A stretch of 64,000 nt of DNA, from NCBI RefSeq assembly GCF_019399895.1, contig NC_091874.1:2606501-2670500 (forward strand). Direction: 5' to 3'. Positions 50,943 to 61,717 of this stretch are shown one piece after another; positions within the stretch are counted from its first letter, which is position 1; each line of letters begins with the position of its first letter. A model generated the notes under the pieces. It had not been told where the DNA came from. It saw only the letters and a list, made by a program, of their open reading frames with translations, and made no database searches. The position numbers and the translations under genes were made by a program. The stretch comes from Cardiocondyla obscurior. Taxonomy: Eukaryota; Arthropoda; Insecta; Hymenoptera; Formicidae.

Positions 50943-52857
50943 CAATTGTGGTGAGCACCGTCAGAGAATAGAGGAACGCCTTCGCGAAGTTCCATTCGTA
51001 CTCCGGCACACGACGTTCCGTTACAGTTTCGCTGGTGGAGCTGCCGGTGTACGTTCCGGCAGCCTGGCTCGCCATCATGTCCTCCGTGATCCTTTTCACT
51101 AGTTGGTCCTGAAATCGCGCGATCTCCTGGTCGGCCAATTTCGTCCAGTTCTCACGGTAGAGAACGTTCAAATGCTCCGTGATTATCCATATGTTCTCCA
51201 CGGTCTTCGTCCGGGCCTCGTGATTCAGCTTCGTCACACACCGAAAGTTATTAATTAGGCAGCGTTTGAAATATCGTCAGACACTGTGTCTACATACGTC
51301 TTAGGATTATACAACTGACATACTGTCGATTAAATTAAACTCGCGCGCGCTCGTTAATTAACGCACGTCAAGCGGATATGAAAGCAGCGCGTTTCGTAAC
51401 TCGCGTCCCGTGACAAACGGCGAATTTTCGGTGATCGCTTTAACATTCGACCGTGCGTCGTAAAACCTCGGAATTTCGCTCACGGAAATGGCAAGTCGAT
51501 AAAACGTAAGAGAAGACCGTTGCTATTCAGCGGCGTACCATTAACGTCAAAGGAATTATTTATTAAAAAAAAAAAGAAAGAAAACTAGACAAATAAAAAA
51601 AAAAAATAAAAAAAAATAAAAAAAAAAGAATAGAAATAAAATACGAATACTGAATCGTTTGTCGATGAGCGATTGCTATCGAGAAAACAATCCGTTGTCG
51701 CTATTATTGGCCGGAAGCAACAGACAGCAGCCTTTGTGTCGGTGTCCTCGGGGAATACGCTTTTCCTGTAAAGCGTAAGGATAGCGGAAAGGAAGCACGA
51801 TCGATAAAACTTCGTTGAAACGAGCGCTCGCGCCAGAACGCACCGATAATTCGATTGACTTCGGGTTCACTGAGGTCACCTCAGGTAGAAAAGCGGAATG
51901 AAACCGGAGACGTGACGATAAATCGAGAACTGGTGCCGCCGGAACTGTTTGCTCCTCCTCAAGGGAAAGAAAAGCAAAAACAAGTTCGTGGCTTACGGGC
52001 GCGACAACGGTGACGACAACTGCGATGCACTCATAGTATCAACAAATCTGTTTACTCTCTTTTCTCCTATTATTCTTACTCTTACCGCATTTGTTCGTAC
52101 GTTGCGTGCGTACAACGTAGTTATTACAAAATATATTTACGACTTTTCAAGCCCGAGAACAGTTATATCATACGTCTTCGTTGCCCGGCTATATAACTTT
52201 TTATAGTTTATGATTTAATGCTACATTTAAGCGTAATGAGGATACTTCTTGGAAAGGAAACTGTGCATAATTTAGAAATATGTTGCACAATATCTTTCAC
52301 TCGTGCTAAAAATGCAGCGATGCTTTTCGAAGTAGAGATAACGGAATTATTTATTAGCTTACCGACTTTATTTACTACTAAAATAAAAAAGGAAAAAAAA
52401 AAGAAAAAAAAAAAGAAAGAGGAAAAAGCATAAATCTAGCTACGACAAAAATGTATAGCGCAATATTTCTCACCTGCTTTATCCAAGCGCTGGTGTTCCT
52501 TCTGGTATGCTGATTTCCGGCTATCGTCGTGGCGAGGGTCCTTTGTTGTAGGCCAACGCCGTCGATGGTCCCGCTTTCGATGGCCAGAAAGATGAAGCTG
52601 CCCAGAAGGGTGTAGGCCACGAGAAGCGCGCATATCCCGAGGTTTATGATAAACCCCTTCAAGAAAGAATGCTGGCTGGCTTTGTCGGGCACGCCGCCGA
52701 AGCACAAACATCTCACTTGTCGAGAAGGATGCGTCTTCGAGCGTTCCGACGTCGATCTTTTCAAAGACGAGGTATTGCCGTTGTTTGCCGGCTTAAAGCC
52801 CTCGTAAGCTCTATAATGTCTAACGTTGTCTTTCTCCATTCTCTTTTTCTTTCCCAT
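50943..52857 (-). CDS. Two-pore-domain (K2P, TWIK-type) potassium channel, N-terminal part, 2 exons
   Basis: Exon 52857-52474 (128 codons) starts MGKKKRMEKDNVRHYRAYEG. After a basic, Ser/Thr-rich cytoplasmic tail it has transmembrane segment M1 at residues about 66-93, with the family motif AYTLLGSFIFLAIES. Exon 51228-50943 continues in phase 0. It gives the helical extracellular cap (LNVLYRENWTKLADQ) and the first pore helix EWNFAKAFLYSLTVLTTIG. It ends one base into the glycine codon of the first filter, TIG(YG). Donors are GTGAGA (52473) and GTAAGT (50942). The acceptor before 51228 is GACGAAG; the one before the ATG is TGATTTTTCAG. K2P channels are dimeric plasma-membrane leak K+ channels. 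The rest of pore 1, M2-M4 and pore 2 are missing from this window. The subfamily beyond TWIK-like is unsure. Confidence 0.93.
51229..52473 (-). other. K2P intron between the two exons (1245 bp)
   Basis: Bounded by GTGAGA at the donor and AACTTTCGGTGTGTGACGAAG at the acceptor, with a branch-point-like CTAAT upstream. It contains long A-rich tracts (51567-51628, 52382-52430) and the AGGTCA palindrome listed separately. No other gene was seen. Confidence 0.8.
51870..51884. promoter_or_regulatory. 15-bp palindrome CTGAGGTCACCTCAG
   Basis: A perfect inverted repeat (7-bp arms around a central C) containing AGGTCA, the classical nuclear-receptor half-site. It lies inside the K2P intron. A receptor site is possible; chance is also possible. 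Confidence 0.25.
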
Positions 52858-52917
52858 CTGAAAAATCACCGGGTCCTGTCGTTGGAAATATCGCCGCGCG
52901 CACACATTTGCCACTCA
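52858..52917 (-). other. Possible 60-bp 5' UTR intron directly before the K2P start codon
   Basis: On the minus strand the ATG at 52857 is immediately preceded by a good acceptor, GGTGATTTTTCAG. A GTGAGT donor lies 60 bases upstream (exon end at 52918, ...AATAAAGTT). Either this short intron or a longer one uses that acceptor. The frame also stays open upstream of the ATG (MANVCARRYFQRQ), so an unspliced, longer N-terminus cannot be excluded. Confidence 0.35.
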
Positions 52918-53357
52918 CAACTTTATTATCAGCGACGAACGGAATTGATTGCCAAAGACGAGAGACTCGTCGGCTTCAGCGATAATCCGTGACTCACGGT
53001 AGCATGCCAAAGATTCCAGCACTTCGTTATTTATCTTCAGTTTAGCGCGCACGCTAATTCGCTCGCTATTTGCTTATTCGTTCCCGAGGGCGCGTGCAAT
53101 TATCTCGGATTACCGTACTTCGCGATAGCGTAAAGCGAAGCCCGAGGCTGAAATCGAGTTTTGTAACAGGGTTTTCTTCGTACGCGCGTCCTCGTTGAAT
53201 CCCGTAGACCCAACCGCCACAGCCGCATGACTGGAGTTTCGCGCCGACTATAATCTAGGGGACGGAATCTTTCTTCGCAATTCTTCGATCACCACTCAGA
53301 CTCGCCGACGTCATCCGGCCAGATGTCACTTTGATCTTCGTCACTGTCGATTTTTTA

Positions 53358-53459
53358 TTACGACGCGCGGTCGAAATCGCCCGACTGAATGATGTCCTGG
53401 AAGGATCCTCTGACAGCAAAGGGACGCTCGATCGCACGTAGCGCGGACACTTCCGTCAT
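53358..53459 (-). CDS. Small ORF upstream of the K2P gene, 33 codons
   Basis: ATG at 53459 (A at -3) starts MTEVSALRAIERPFAVRGSF and ends DFDRAS before a double stop TAA TAA. After the two stops the same frame continues with the acidic DSDEDQSDIWPDDVGESEW before another stop. It lies about 500 bases upstream of the channel start on the same strand. It could be an upstream ORF of the transcript, a short peptide gene, part of a differently spliced exon, or chance. The family is unknown. Confidence 0.25.
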   Translation of the reverse strand: MTEVSALRAIERPFAVRGSFQDIIQSGDFDRAS

Positions 53460-56400
53460 TTTTCCATAGAATCTTACTGGCTGGAATGTGGATTGGAATT
53501 CTATAGCAAAAATTGATGTCCGAAATATGTTCGGCGATATTAGTTACCTCTCAGAGTTACCCTTTGTTGCGAAATTTGATGGCTAATATTATAAAAGTGT
53601 TCCCAAAGAGAAAGATATTTTCAAGACCGATTTATAAATTTATTACTTTTGTATTATTATTGCAATTAGTTTTAGACAACGGAGTTAGCAGTAATTAATA
53701 GTGTTACGAAAGATAAAATATCACACGCGTAATATAGAAAATTTTACTTAATTAATAACGCCTCGCTCGATTTCTCATAGAACAAAATAAAAAAAGAGTA
53801 AGCGGGTGGGAGAAAAAGAAAAAAAAGGGAGTGAAAATGTCACGGAACAATGACATTATAAGAATAATTATTCATTATTCGCCGAGTTCGTACAGAGCGA
53901 CATAAACTTGCGGCGTTAAGAGTCTGAGTTATATGAGTTAATTTAAGTTAGTAAATGAATCGGGATACAAGTGTTACTTTATGCCGACTAGTGCATTACT
54001 GCACAGCACGTGGAAAATGGATGAAAAATAACGCCTTCGAGAAACTGTAGGTACTAATCTTTTCTCCCTTCGTCTCCCTCTCGTTCCTCCAGTGAGAAAA
54101 CAGAAACTTGGAGAACGGCACGAAGGAAATTTTCGAAAGAGTCTCTATGAGTCACTTAAACTTTCCCCTTACCGTCTGAATGCGAAGCCGCTCGGTTTTC
54201 CGTTCTCCCATCTTTCCTTCGAGTCCGAGTGGCGAAAAAATAAAAGGAAAAAAAAAAAGAAAAAAAAAACCAATGGCAACGGAAGAAGGTGAAGCACGGT
54301 TCGTCGACAAGCGATAGAAACTTCAAAGCCTCATTCTAACAAACTGGATTTCCGTAATAAGCAAGTCCGATGCACGTCCGCCGGTTCACGCCGGTTCGCG
54401 CTCGCTGAATGTTTTAGCGAAGCTTTTTCCTTATTTTATCTCTTCGTCCTCGACGAATTTCCGCGTCGTTTTAATGCACCGTCGGGCAGTTGCGAACGGT
54501 CTCTATAGAGAATTGGACTTTCCGCAGGCTGGAAAAGCCGATTAGTACACCCGAAGTCGAACCAGTAATTTACTTGCGTCTTTCATGCGCTACAAGCGGA
54601 GGGTGCTCGCGTTCGCCGCATGTAAATAAATCGCACGTTGTCTTCCGGGTCTGCTTGAAGCTCAAGAACGTTGCCACTTTCATGCTCCGCTGGCCTCTGA
54701 AAGTATAAAAAGAGATTCGATTACTTACACTGCTTTCCTCGAGAGAACGTTAAATAATTAACGTTAAGATACTCGAGAACATTAACCCAGCGTCTCGAAA
54801 TAACTGTTTAATGCCCGCCGCGCGAGAAAACGAACACGTCGAATTATTTATACGTCACTCACACTTTCTTTTTTTTTTTTTTTACGGGTGACGCTCATGC
54901 TTTCGTAATATCGGGGAATTCAATGCACTCGAGCGAATTTTATTTCCAGCCGGAATTCGTGAGAATCCCGACATTGCTCGCCCGTGACTGTTTCGACGTC
55001 CTAAGAAAGACGGTTGAATTCCAGAAGGACTTTCGACGTAGAATTATTCGAGGGCCCTGGGGGAAATCGCGGGAAACTTTCGAGCTACGTGTTTTCCTGT
55101 GTACTTGCACTCGGTCACCTGGAGCTTTCCAACGGGGACAATAATCGACGGTCATGGTAGACTCCGCCATTATGGGAAGTACGGAAAAAGAAGAAGAGGA
55201 GACGAATCGAGAGGCGAGCGATAGACGGAATGGAAGCCCGCGGATCGAGAGGAATGACGATGGATTCCGCGCGGAAAATATTGCTTTCTTCGTACGTTCG
55301 GCATCCATAAATGCATAGCAAGATCAACCGATCCCGCGACACTGTCTCCTTTATTCTCCGCCGTGATTTAAGACTCGAGTCCGTAGGATACGCTCGGCTC
55401 TGAAACTTTCATGAAAAAGTGATTTGCATAATGCGTAAGTCGGCGGATGATCCGCGCCCAGCAGCGCGCCGCAATATTTCTAATACATTGAAAATCATAT
55501 ACGTGAAGTGATATCGCGGCTCGAGTCACTTCAGCCGACGCAAACATCTTCCTCGTAATTAGGCAGAATCTTCTAATTATATATCTGGGAATTAATTCCA
55601 GCCTGAGCGGTCGTAACAATAGTGCCGCCGTGGAGCTTAGTAATAGCGGAAGAAAGTCAGATTCGGTGCTCGCTCGCTTGCTCGCTCGCGTAATAGCGGA
55701 GCATCTGCCCAAAATGCACCCTTTACTGGCCGTTCGCATTCATAGCCGTCTAAATATGCATAATATACACGGTTCCGTACGACGAAACCACTTCTCGGCA
55801 ATTACATTCGCGCGAGTACGGTTGAAGTAAGCGCGGATACTAACTCGACGCTAATTTATCGTTTGCCGTGATCAATCGTTGCGCTCGATCGGCTCTCGTT
55901 CTCCACGGCGAAGAAACGATCCCGCCGCAGAACAAACTGCCAAGCCACGCCGCTGATCGTAAATCGGATCTGATCTCCCCTTCTCTCGTCTCGATTCGCA
56001 ACCCTCCACCCCTGTTTTTTACGACTTATTTACGAGCCCGCGTCTCTGACAAGCGTTCTATCACGATCGTTAATATTCCACCGTTAGTGCACATTTATTA
56101 TTTATCTCTCGGTAATAATTATCGCTATTCCGTTCGAGCTAGCACATCGTGAGAGCGCCGCTGGAAGATTACATGATCATTGGCGTGTAACAAACGCCGC
56201 TCACCTTTATTCTGAAGACGATAGAAGCGTGTCTCGAGAAAGTTAACCTCGATTTTTTTTTTTTTATAAAGTTAACGTTTATTGATCAGATATATTTAAA
56301 TAGAATGTTTTTTTTTTTTTAATACAAAATTGGCAATAATATGTGTAGCTTAAATTAATAAATAAAAAAAAAGAAAAGAACAATGCGGAGGAAAAATTAG

Positions 56401-56707
56401 GCTGAATAAAAATAAATCCAAATGTACATATTCCACAGCGTTTATCCCGGATTTTGCTCGACGTACCGTATTGCATACTACCTTTTCATGAAATTTTGTG
56501 GAATTTCATGGAATTTCGTTAGAATTTCGTCAAATTTAAAACTGCACATCTCATGTTGAAACGTTATTTCACAGAGATTGCATCGCAGCTGGCTCGCGCA
56601 TTAGCATTTATAACCAATTCAAAGCGAGAATCGAAGGATAACCGGCACAAAAGTCGATTACATCGCTGACGGTTTCGTCGCCCGCGAAGGTGGAGATTAT
56701 GGGGTGG

Positions 56708-56880
56708 TTCTCACGGCGCGAAAAGCGGGAGTGGACAGAGGAGAGATAAAAAAAAAACGAATAAGAGAGAGAGAGAGAGAGAAAGTGAGAGGGAAGGGTA
56801 AGGGGGTGACGAAGCGAAAAATGTGCAAGGGAGAGACGAGACGTGAAGAGACGAGGGGTAAGAAGGGAAAGCGAAATGCA
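56708..56880 (+). repeat. Strand-asymmetric purine-rich tract with (GA)n core
   Basis: The plus strand is strongly purine over about 170 bases, with (GA)9 at 56765-56782 and blocks such as GGGAAGGGTAAGGGGGTGA. Such tracts can form triplex or GAGA-factor binding sites; here that is inference. The chance ORFs on both strands arise from this bias. Confidence 0.6.
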
Positions 56881-58097
56881 ATTTTTCCGTTCGGCGCTTT
56901 TTCCAGCGGCAGGGGAACCACCTGTGCTCGTCTCAGCGACTTTTAAATTCGTACCATTGTCGGCTCTATTTGCTGAAAAATGTTTATTCAATTTCGTTTA
57001 CCGGCACTGCAAGATATTTACCCGGTCGCTTTTGCTCGAATAGTTCTCGCACCACCGCGAACGACGGGAATTGGATGACGCAGGGATACGAACGGCGAAC
57101 GGGAGGAAGGGTGAAAACGACCGGGTAAGTTCACGATGTGCATAAGACCACACTTTCTCGTGCTTCTAGGAGAGCTGCGTCGCGAAGATATAAAGAATAG
57201 ATAATATCCCGGCTCGTGTGAGACGTGCATGTTTTCGGATCGATGACGTTCGGACAGATTGTGCAAGGCGCGGTGTTTAAAGTAACGCTTGAGATTTATC
57301 GCGCGATCGAAATTTCGAGACAAATTGTAGGGAATTGTACAAAGAATTGTATAGAAATCGCGAGTCACGTAGAACATTCAAAAGCTTTTCCCCGAGCGAC
57401 GTACGATTGCATTTCGCGCGGATATAAATCCATAGAATAAATCGGGCGATCTTAATCATTGCGACGAAAATAGGGTCGTACATGCGGGCTGAATTACGAT
57501 GAGTCGAGAATGAAGTTACGAGTATTCTCTCTCGACTCCGCGTCGACTTTGTCCGGTTTTGTGTATCAGCGAACGAGATCGCTGTCGGCGATGGAAATTT
57601 ATAGCAGAGTCGAAACCCTCGAAAATTTCATTAAGCCGTCTGTATAGCGATATTGAGCATCGACGGCGAACCGATCGAGAATGGAAGTTGCTATCACGGT
57701 ACAATGTATTTGACGTGATCGCCTAGGCTGCGCGTAAAAAGTGAGTTTTTGAGGTTGCATTCGCATATACGCCAATTAATCACCGGAAGTGGCAAGTATT
57801 TCATAAGCGTGTTAAAACGCGAGAAGTGCTACGTTCAATTAAAAATTCGCGTACATAGAATTATTATTGAAAATATTACAAGACAAAGAAACATGCAAAA
57901 TATTAATTTAAATTAACATTAAATTACATCACATTAAATTACAAAACGTATCCAAATTTTTTTTTTTTTTTCTAGCAATGTCAAGCAATTTTTTTTTTCT
58001 TTTTAAAAAAAAAACAGAAAAGATAAGTATCTTTAACTTTTCGATGATCACATCCGATATAAAACATTTAAGATAGTTAAGTTCGCTCGTATCGGTT

Positions 58098-58116
58098 CGA
58101 CCAAGAAACTTGGTCG
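58098..58116. other. Perfect short hairpin CGACCAAG-AAA-CTTGGTCG
   Basis: An 8-bp perfect stem with a 3-base loop. It is not followed by a T run on either side and has no flanking extension, so it is neither a microRNA precursor nor a known terminator. Confidence 0.3.
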
Positions 58117-60179
58117 GGAAAGAAAACCTTCTGCTTAGTAAGTTCTCTTAGCGTCCCACACGGATTACGGCCTTATGTGTTTCTAACTTTTTCTTTAAGG
58201 CCGTTCGGGTTAGCCGCACGGTCTTATCTTCGCAAATTGAGCACACCGAGTGCAGCGGGGCGACTGCGACCTAACCGCGGGTGCGGGTGGAAAGTACCGA
58301 GGAACAAATAACGGCGATACATTTTCGTACAGCTGTTTCGGTAAGCTTCACCACGCCGTGCCATTGTCCGATGACGACTACTTACACGCCCCAGCGTGGT
58401 TAATGGTTCGGTAATGTCGCCGTGTAACAAGCTGTATCGGGAACTTTCTGAAGTGCGGTTTTATCTACGCTATACGTTCGAGTACGTTGATATATAACTT
58501 GCGTCGCCGAAACCATTTGAAATAAATTCCCGCGATTCGGCTGCTTAGAGATCTTAGCTGCCTTCGGTGATACTCGCCTTGGTTTTCCAGATTTTGCTCC
58601 CGAGCGTATCGGGATTGCCGCTACGCTCGAATTTCCCGTCGCGGAAACTTGCCACGCGTATTTCCACCCGCGCGTCCCCACCCTCCCGCCAAAGTTTCTC
58701 GTTAAAGACAGGCCGGTTTCGAGACGCGAATGAGCAACTTGTCGATAACCGCGACGTACTCGCGATTGCGATCCGATTCCCGCATAAACTCCTCGTCGTC
58801 ATGTTGCGTCAATATTTCCGACCTCGCCGCATAACCGAGCGCTTCACTTTGAAGCGCCTTCACCTTTCGCCACCGAGTAATCCGCTACGGGAGATTGAAC
58901 AAGTTTTTGCCGGTTTCCGCTGCGCAGCGGTTATCCTTGATAGTTTCTCTAATCATATTTATGCGGATGCCGGAGATTGACATTCCCAGAGCTCGGGCAC
59001 ATATTATATATGTTGCATATAATTTCACGGATTAACAACTTATAATCCAGCGAGAATTTAAACAGCCAGACTATAAGGGTATGAGGTTACTTTAATATTT
59101 GATTTATGTATTACGGCGGACTTACGGAATATGAAACTCCCGCGCGTCATTGTATACTTTGCGCGAGTTATCGCGTTGAAGCTATTGAAACGTATACCGA
59201 CGAGTTGCGAAAGAGCGAGCCGTCGAACGGATTAGAAGTCGGAATTTCATAAAGTTTGACGTATATAATTTGCGGGGCTTAACGCGTTCATTTAGCGCGC
59301 GCATTCGCCCCGACGAAGCCGCGAGATAAATATGTCAATGTAAAAAATCGAACGGGCATCCGAATATCGCGGCAGCGTCACGAGGGACGCGACTTTATTT
59401 CGCGTAATATCAACGTATCGGAAAGTTCATTATGCGCGCGTGTACCGATCCCAATTCCCGGGTTACACCATCAGGTAAGTGACGTAACGTCGAAGCAACG
59501 AAGTTTCTCCAATAAAGCTTTAAACGCGTCTCGCTGATCCATAAATTAACTTCGGCAATAGCAGTTCGTCGCGCGCGCGCGACAGAACCCGTGTTATTAT
59601 CGAATAAACTTTCCAGCTTAGCCGTGACCCGATGCGATTACTTCCTGTCCGCGTGCGGCTGCGGGTCTATTCGAGTTCGGCATTAATTTCTGGCGTAAAT
59701 GTTATACCAGTTACTGCAAACTGGCTGATGCGCCGTTTCCGGCGGGGCGTTGCTCCCTCCTTTCCCCCCTTCCCTCCCCCCCTCTCCACCCCGGTAGTCG
59801 CCGTTGTAATTGCCTCGACCCGAAGCCACCCGCGAAGAGTCGGCGATCCGAATGCGGTTTATTAGGTGGCTGTGTTCAATTATCGCCGGTACGACAATAA
59901 TTTGCTCCTGTTTGTGCGGACCGCGGCCGAATCACCGCCGCGCGAGATTGACTAAATGAATTCAAGTCTCACATCGCACCCTGCGCTCGCGATCGATCCG
60001 CCAGAGGATGCCGGGTTACGTCGCGTCAACCGGTATTATTCGTAGTTTCGATATTGGGCATCTACGTTACTGGTATTTATACGCCTTCGGCATTTCTTTC
60101 GTTAGCAAAAGTAAACCGGAATTATGCGTCCCGACGCGAACGGAGCACGACAATTGTCGCGCCCGCGTTCTCTACTCAC

Positions 60180-60389
60180 TTAGAATGGAATTAATTTCAC
60201 GTGACATTAATTCGATGAATGTAACAAACGCATTAAGCGACATTGATAAACCGATAGCACCTGGAGATTGTTGCACAGTACACACGCCTCTGGGTGCTTT
60301 AACATCTCTATGTAGATTTTATCCTCATTAACCGCGTCAGTGATTGTAGCATGACTGATTGATGACACCGTAAATTCATAAATAATCAT
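60180..60389 (-). other. Candidate minus-strand exon(s) with two overlapping coding-like frames
   Basis: Frame A (exon 60307-60180, 128 nt) follows acceptor CTACATAG and ends at GTGAGT. It reads APRGVCTVQQSPGAIGLSMS and later FVTFIELMSREINSIL. Frame B (from ATG 60389) reads FTVSSISHATITDAVNEDKI and later LKHPEACVLCNNLQ, and stops at 60207. Both have ordinary protein-like composition and they overlap by about 100 bases. This could be one real exon, a frameshifted relic, or chance. No family is recognised. Confidence 0.25.
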
Positions 60390-61357
60390 GGGCCAAACAC
60401 CTGCTTAGTGCTTATTCTATTAATTTATTCGTACGTAGTGCAGTATTATAGTGGCGTTAAAATGAGTAATAGTAGCGTGACAATTAGCTCTCGACATTCT
60501 TTAATTCTAATTAGAGTATTTGCGAAGGAACGGAGAGTGGAACAATTCGAACTATAATATTTAGTAGCGTAAACAAGAATGGAAGCAATAATCAAGTTAG
60601 AAAGTGCACATCCTGTTACAACTCCAGCCTGTTTTGCCTATCCCTGTCTTACCGTATCGTAATTTATGATACCGAGCTTCGGACTTTACGCGCGTCGGAC
60701 ATTTCGCAGCATAGCTTAAATTCAATGGATGGGCGAAATTGTTTCATTGTAAAAGGAGATATCAATGCTGCGCGCTTCTATTAATCTCGTCGTGGGCATT
60801 CATCCTTCAAGATTAACATAATATTTCATTCATATCCATATCCATATGCAAACGAAAGGTTATCGTAATTGATAACGTATTAATAAGTAAATTATTTATG
60901 CAAATGAATTTAATATATCGATACGGCTGATTATTCAAATTAATATACATGAATATAAATTGATTACAACTAGAAAATAATATTATGTTTAATTAAGCTA
61001 AACAATTTCTCTGCATCAGAAACCTATACAATTTTATGTAACAAAAATAGTAGAAAAACAAGTAAAAATTAGATTCAATATTCGTTTTTTTTTTTTTTTT
61101 TTTTTGCCGAAATATTATGGATTATAAAGAAAAAGAAATTTAATTTGATAAAAAAAAAAAGTTTAGCGTGTATGAGGGTGTGCACCGCACGAATATTCCG
61201 ACGCAAAATAAGCGCAAGACAAGAAAATTATGTTTATGCACGCAAACAGTTACGGTAAATATAAATTAATTTAATAATTTATTTGTCTTACGTAAAACTT
61301 CGTAATAGTAATTAATACTGAAAGTTTTCAACCTTCTTAACCTCGTCTTTTCATTAG

Positions 61358-61717
61358 ATTCTTTAACGCATTGAAAATTGAAATGCAGAAAAATATGCTG
61401 CAAGATTTTATCGCCAGAGAACAAAAATCGCTAATAATACCGTTCGTAATCGAAGAATTGAAAAATTCGGCTCACAGTAACGTTCTAGCGAATGTAATCG
61501 AGCGTTGCTTTAACAATTTTGCAGAAAGCCGGCAATATATTCGTGATTGTAAGGAAACACGGTAAAAATGCGCGCCGCCCTGCAAGCCAACACTCACAAC
61601 GCGGAAAAACACATTTCCATAAATTCTCGAACTCAAACTCTGAAATCTCCTTCTCTTTCCCCTCGTCCCTTCTTCTCAGCCCTGACATTCTGCTATTCGT
61701 ACGGTATACCGCGCTGA
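61358..61717 (+). other. Candidate terminal exons of a plus-strand gene (61358-61548, 61680-61717)
   Basis: A textbook acceptor (branch-like CTTAAC, then CTCGTCTTTTCATTAG) precedes a 63-codon open frame. It includes LQDFIAREQKSLIIPFVIEE and NVLANVIERCFNNFAESRQ, and predicts amphipathic helices. It ends at GTAAGG (61549). After 131 bases, the very strong acceptor TCCCTTCTTCTCAG leads, in phase, to 12 more codons and TGA. Without splicing the frame stops at TAA 61563-61565. Upstream exons were not found and no family is recognised. Confidence 0.33.

Larger units (their letters stand above)
53460..60179. other. Gene-poor stretch right of the K2P gene
   Basis: Alternating AT-rich and CpG-rich DNA with no supported gene. 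A plus-strand CAG|GTAAGT donor stands at 59475 at the end of an Arg-rich open frame with no credible acceptor. A 16-codon frame from ATG (57075) meets GTAAGT at 57125. A purine-rich strand and a hairpin are listed separately. Confidence 0.45.

Noticed and set aside
58098..58116. Hairpin considered as a microRNA precursor
   Set aside because: The stem is only 8 bp with a 3-base loop, far too short for a pre-miRNA.
59280..59474. Plus-strand open frame ending at CAG|GTAAGT
   Set aside because: The donor is strong, but the frame is Arg-rich, lacks an acceptor or start, and has no recognisable content.
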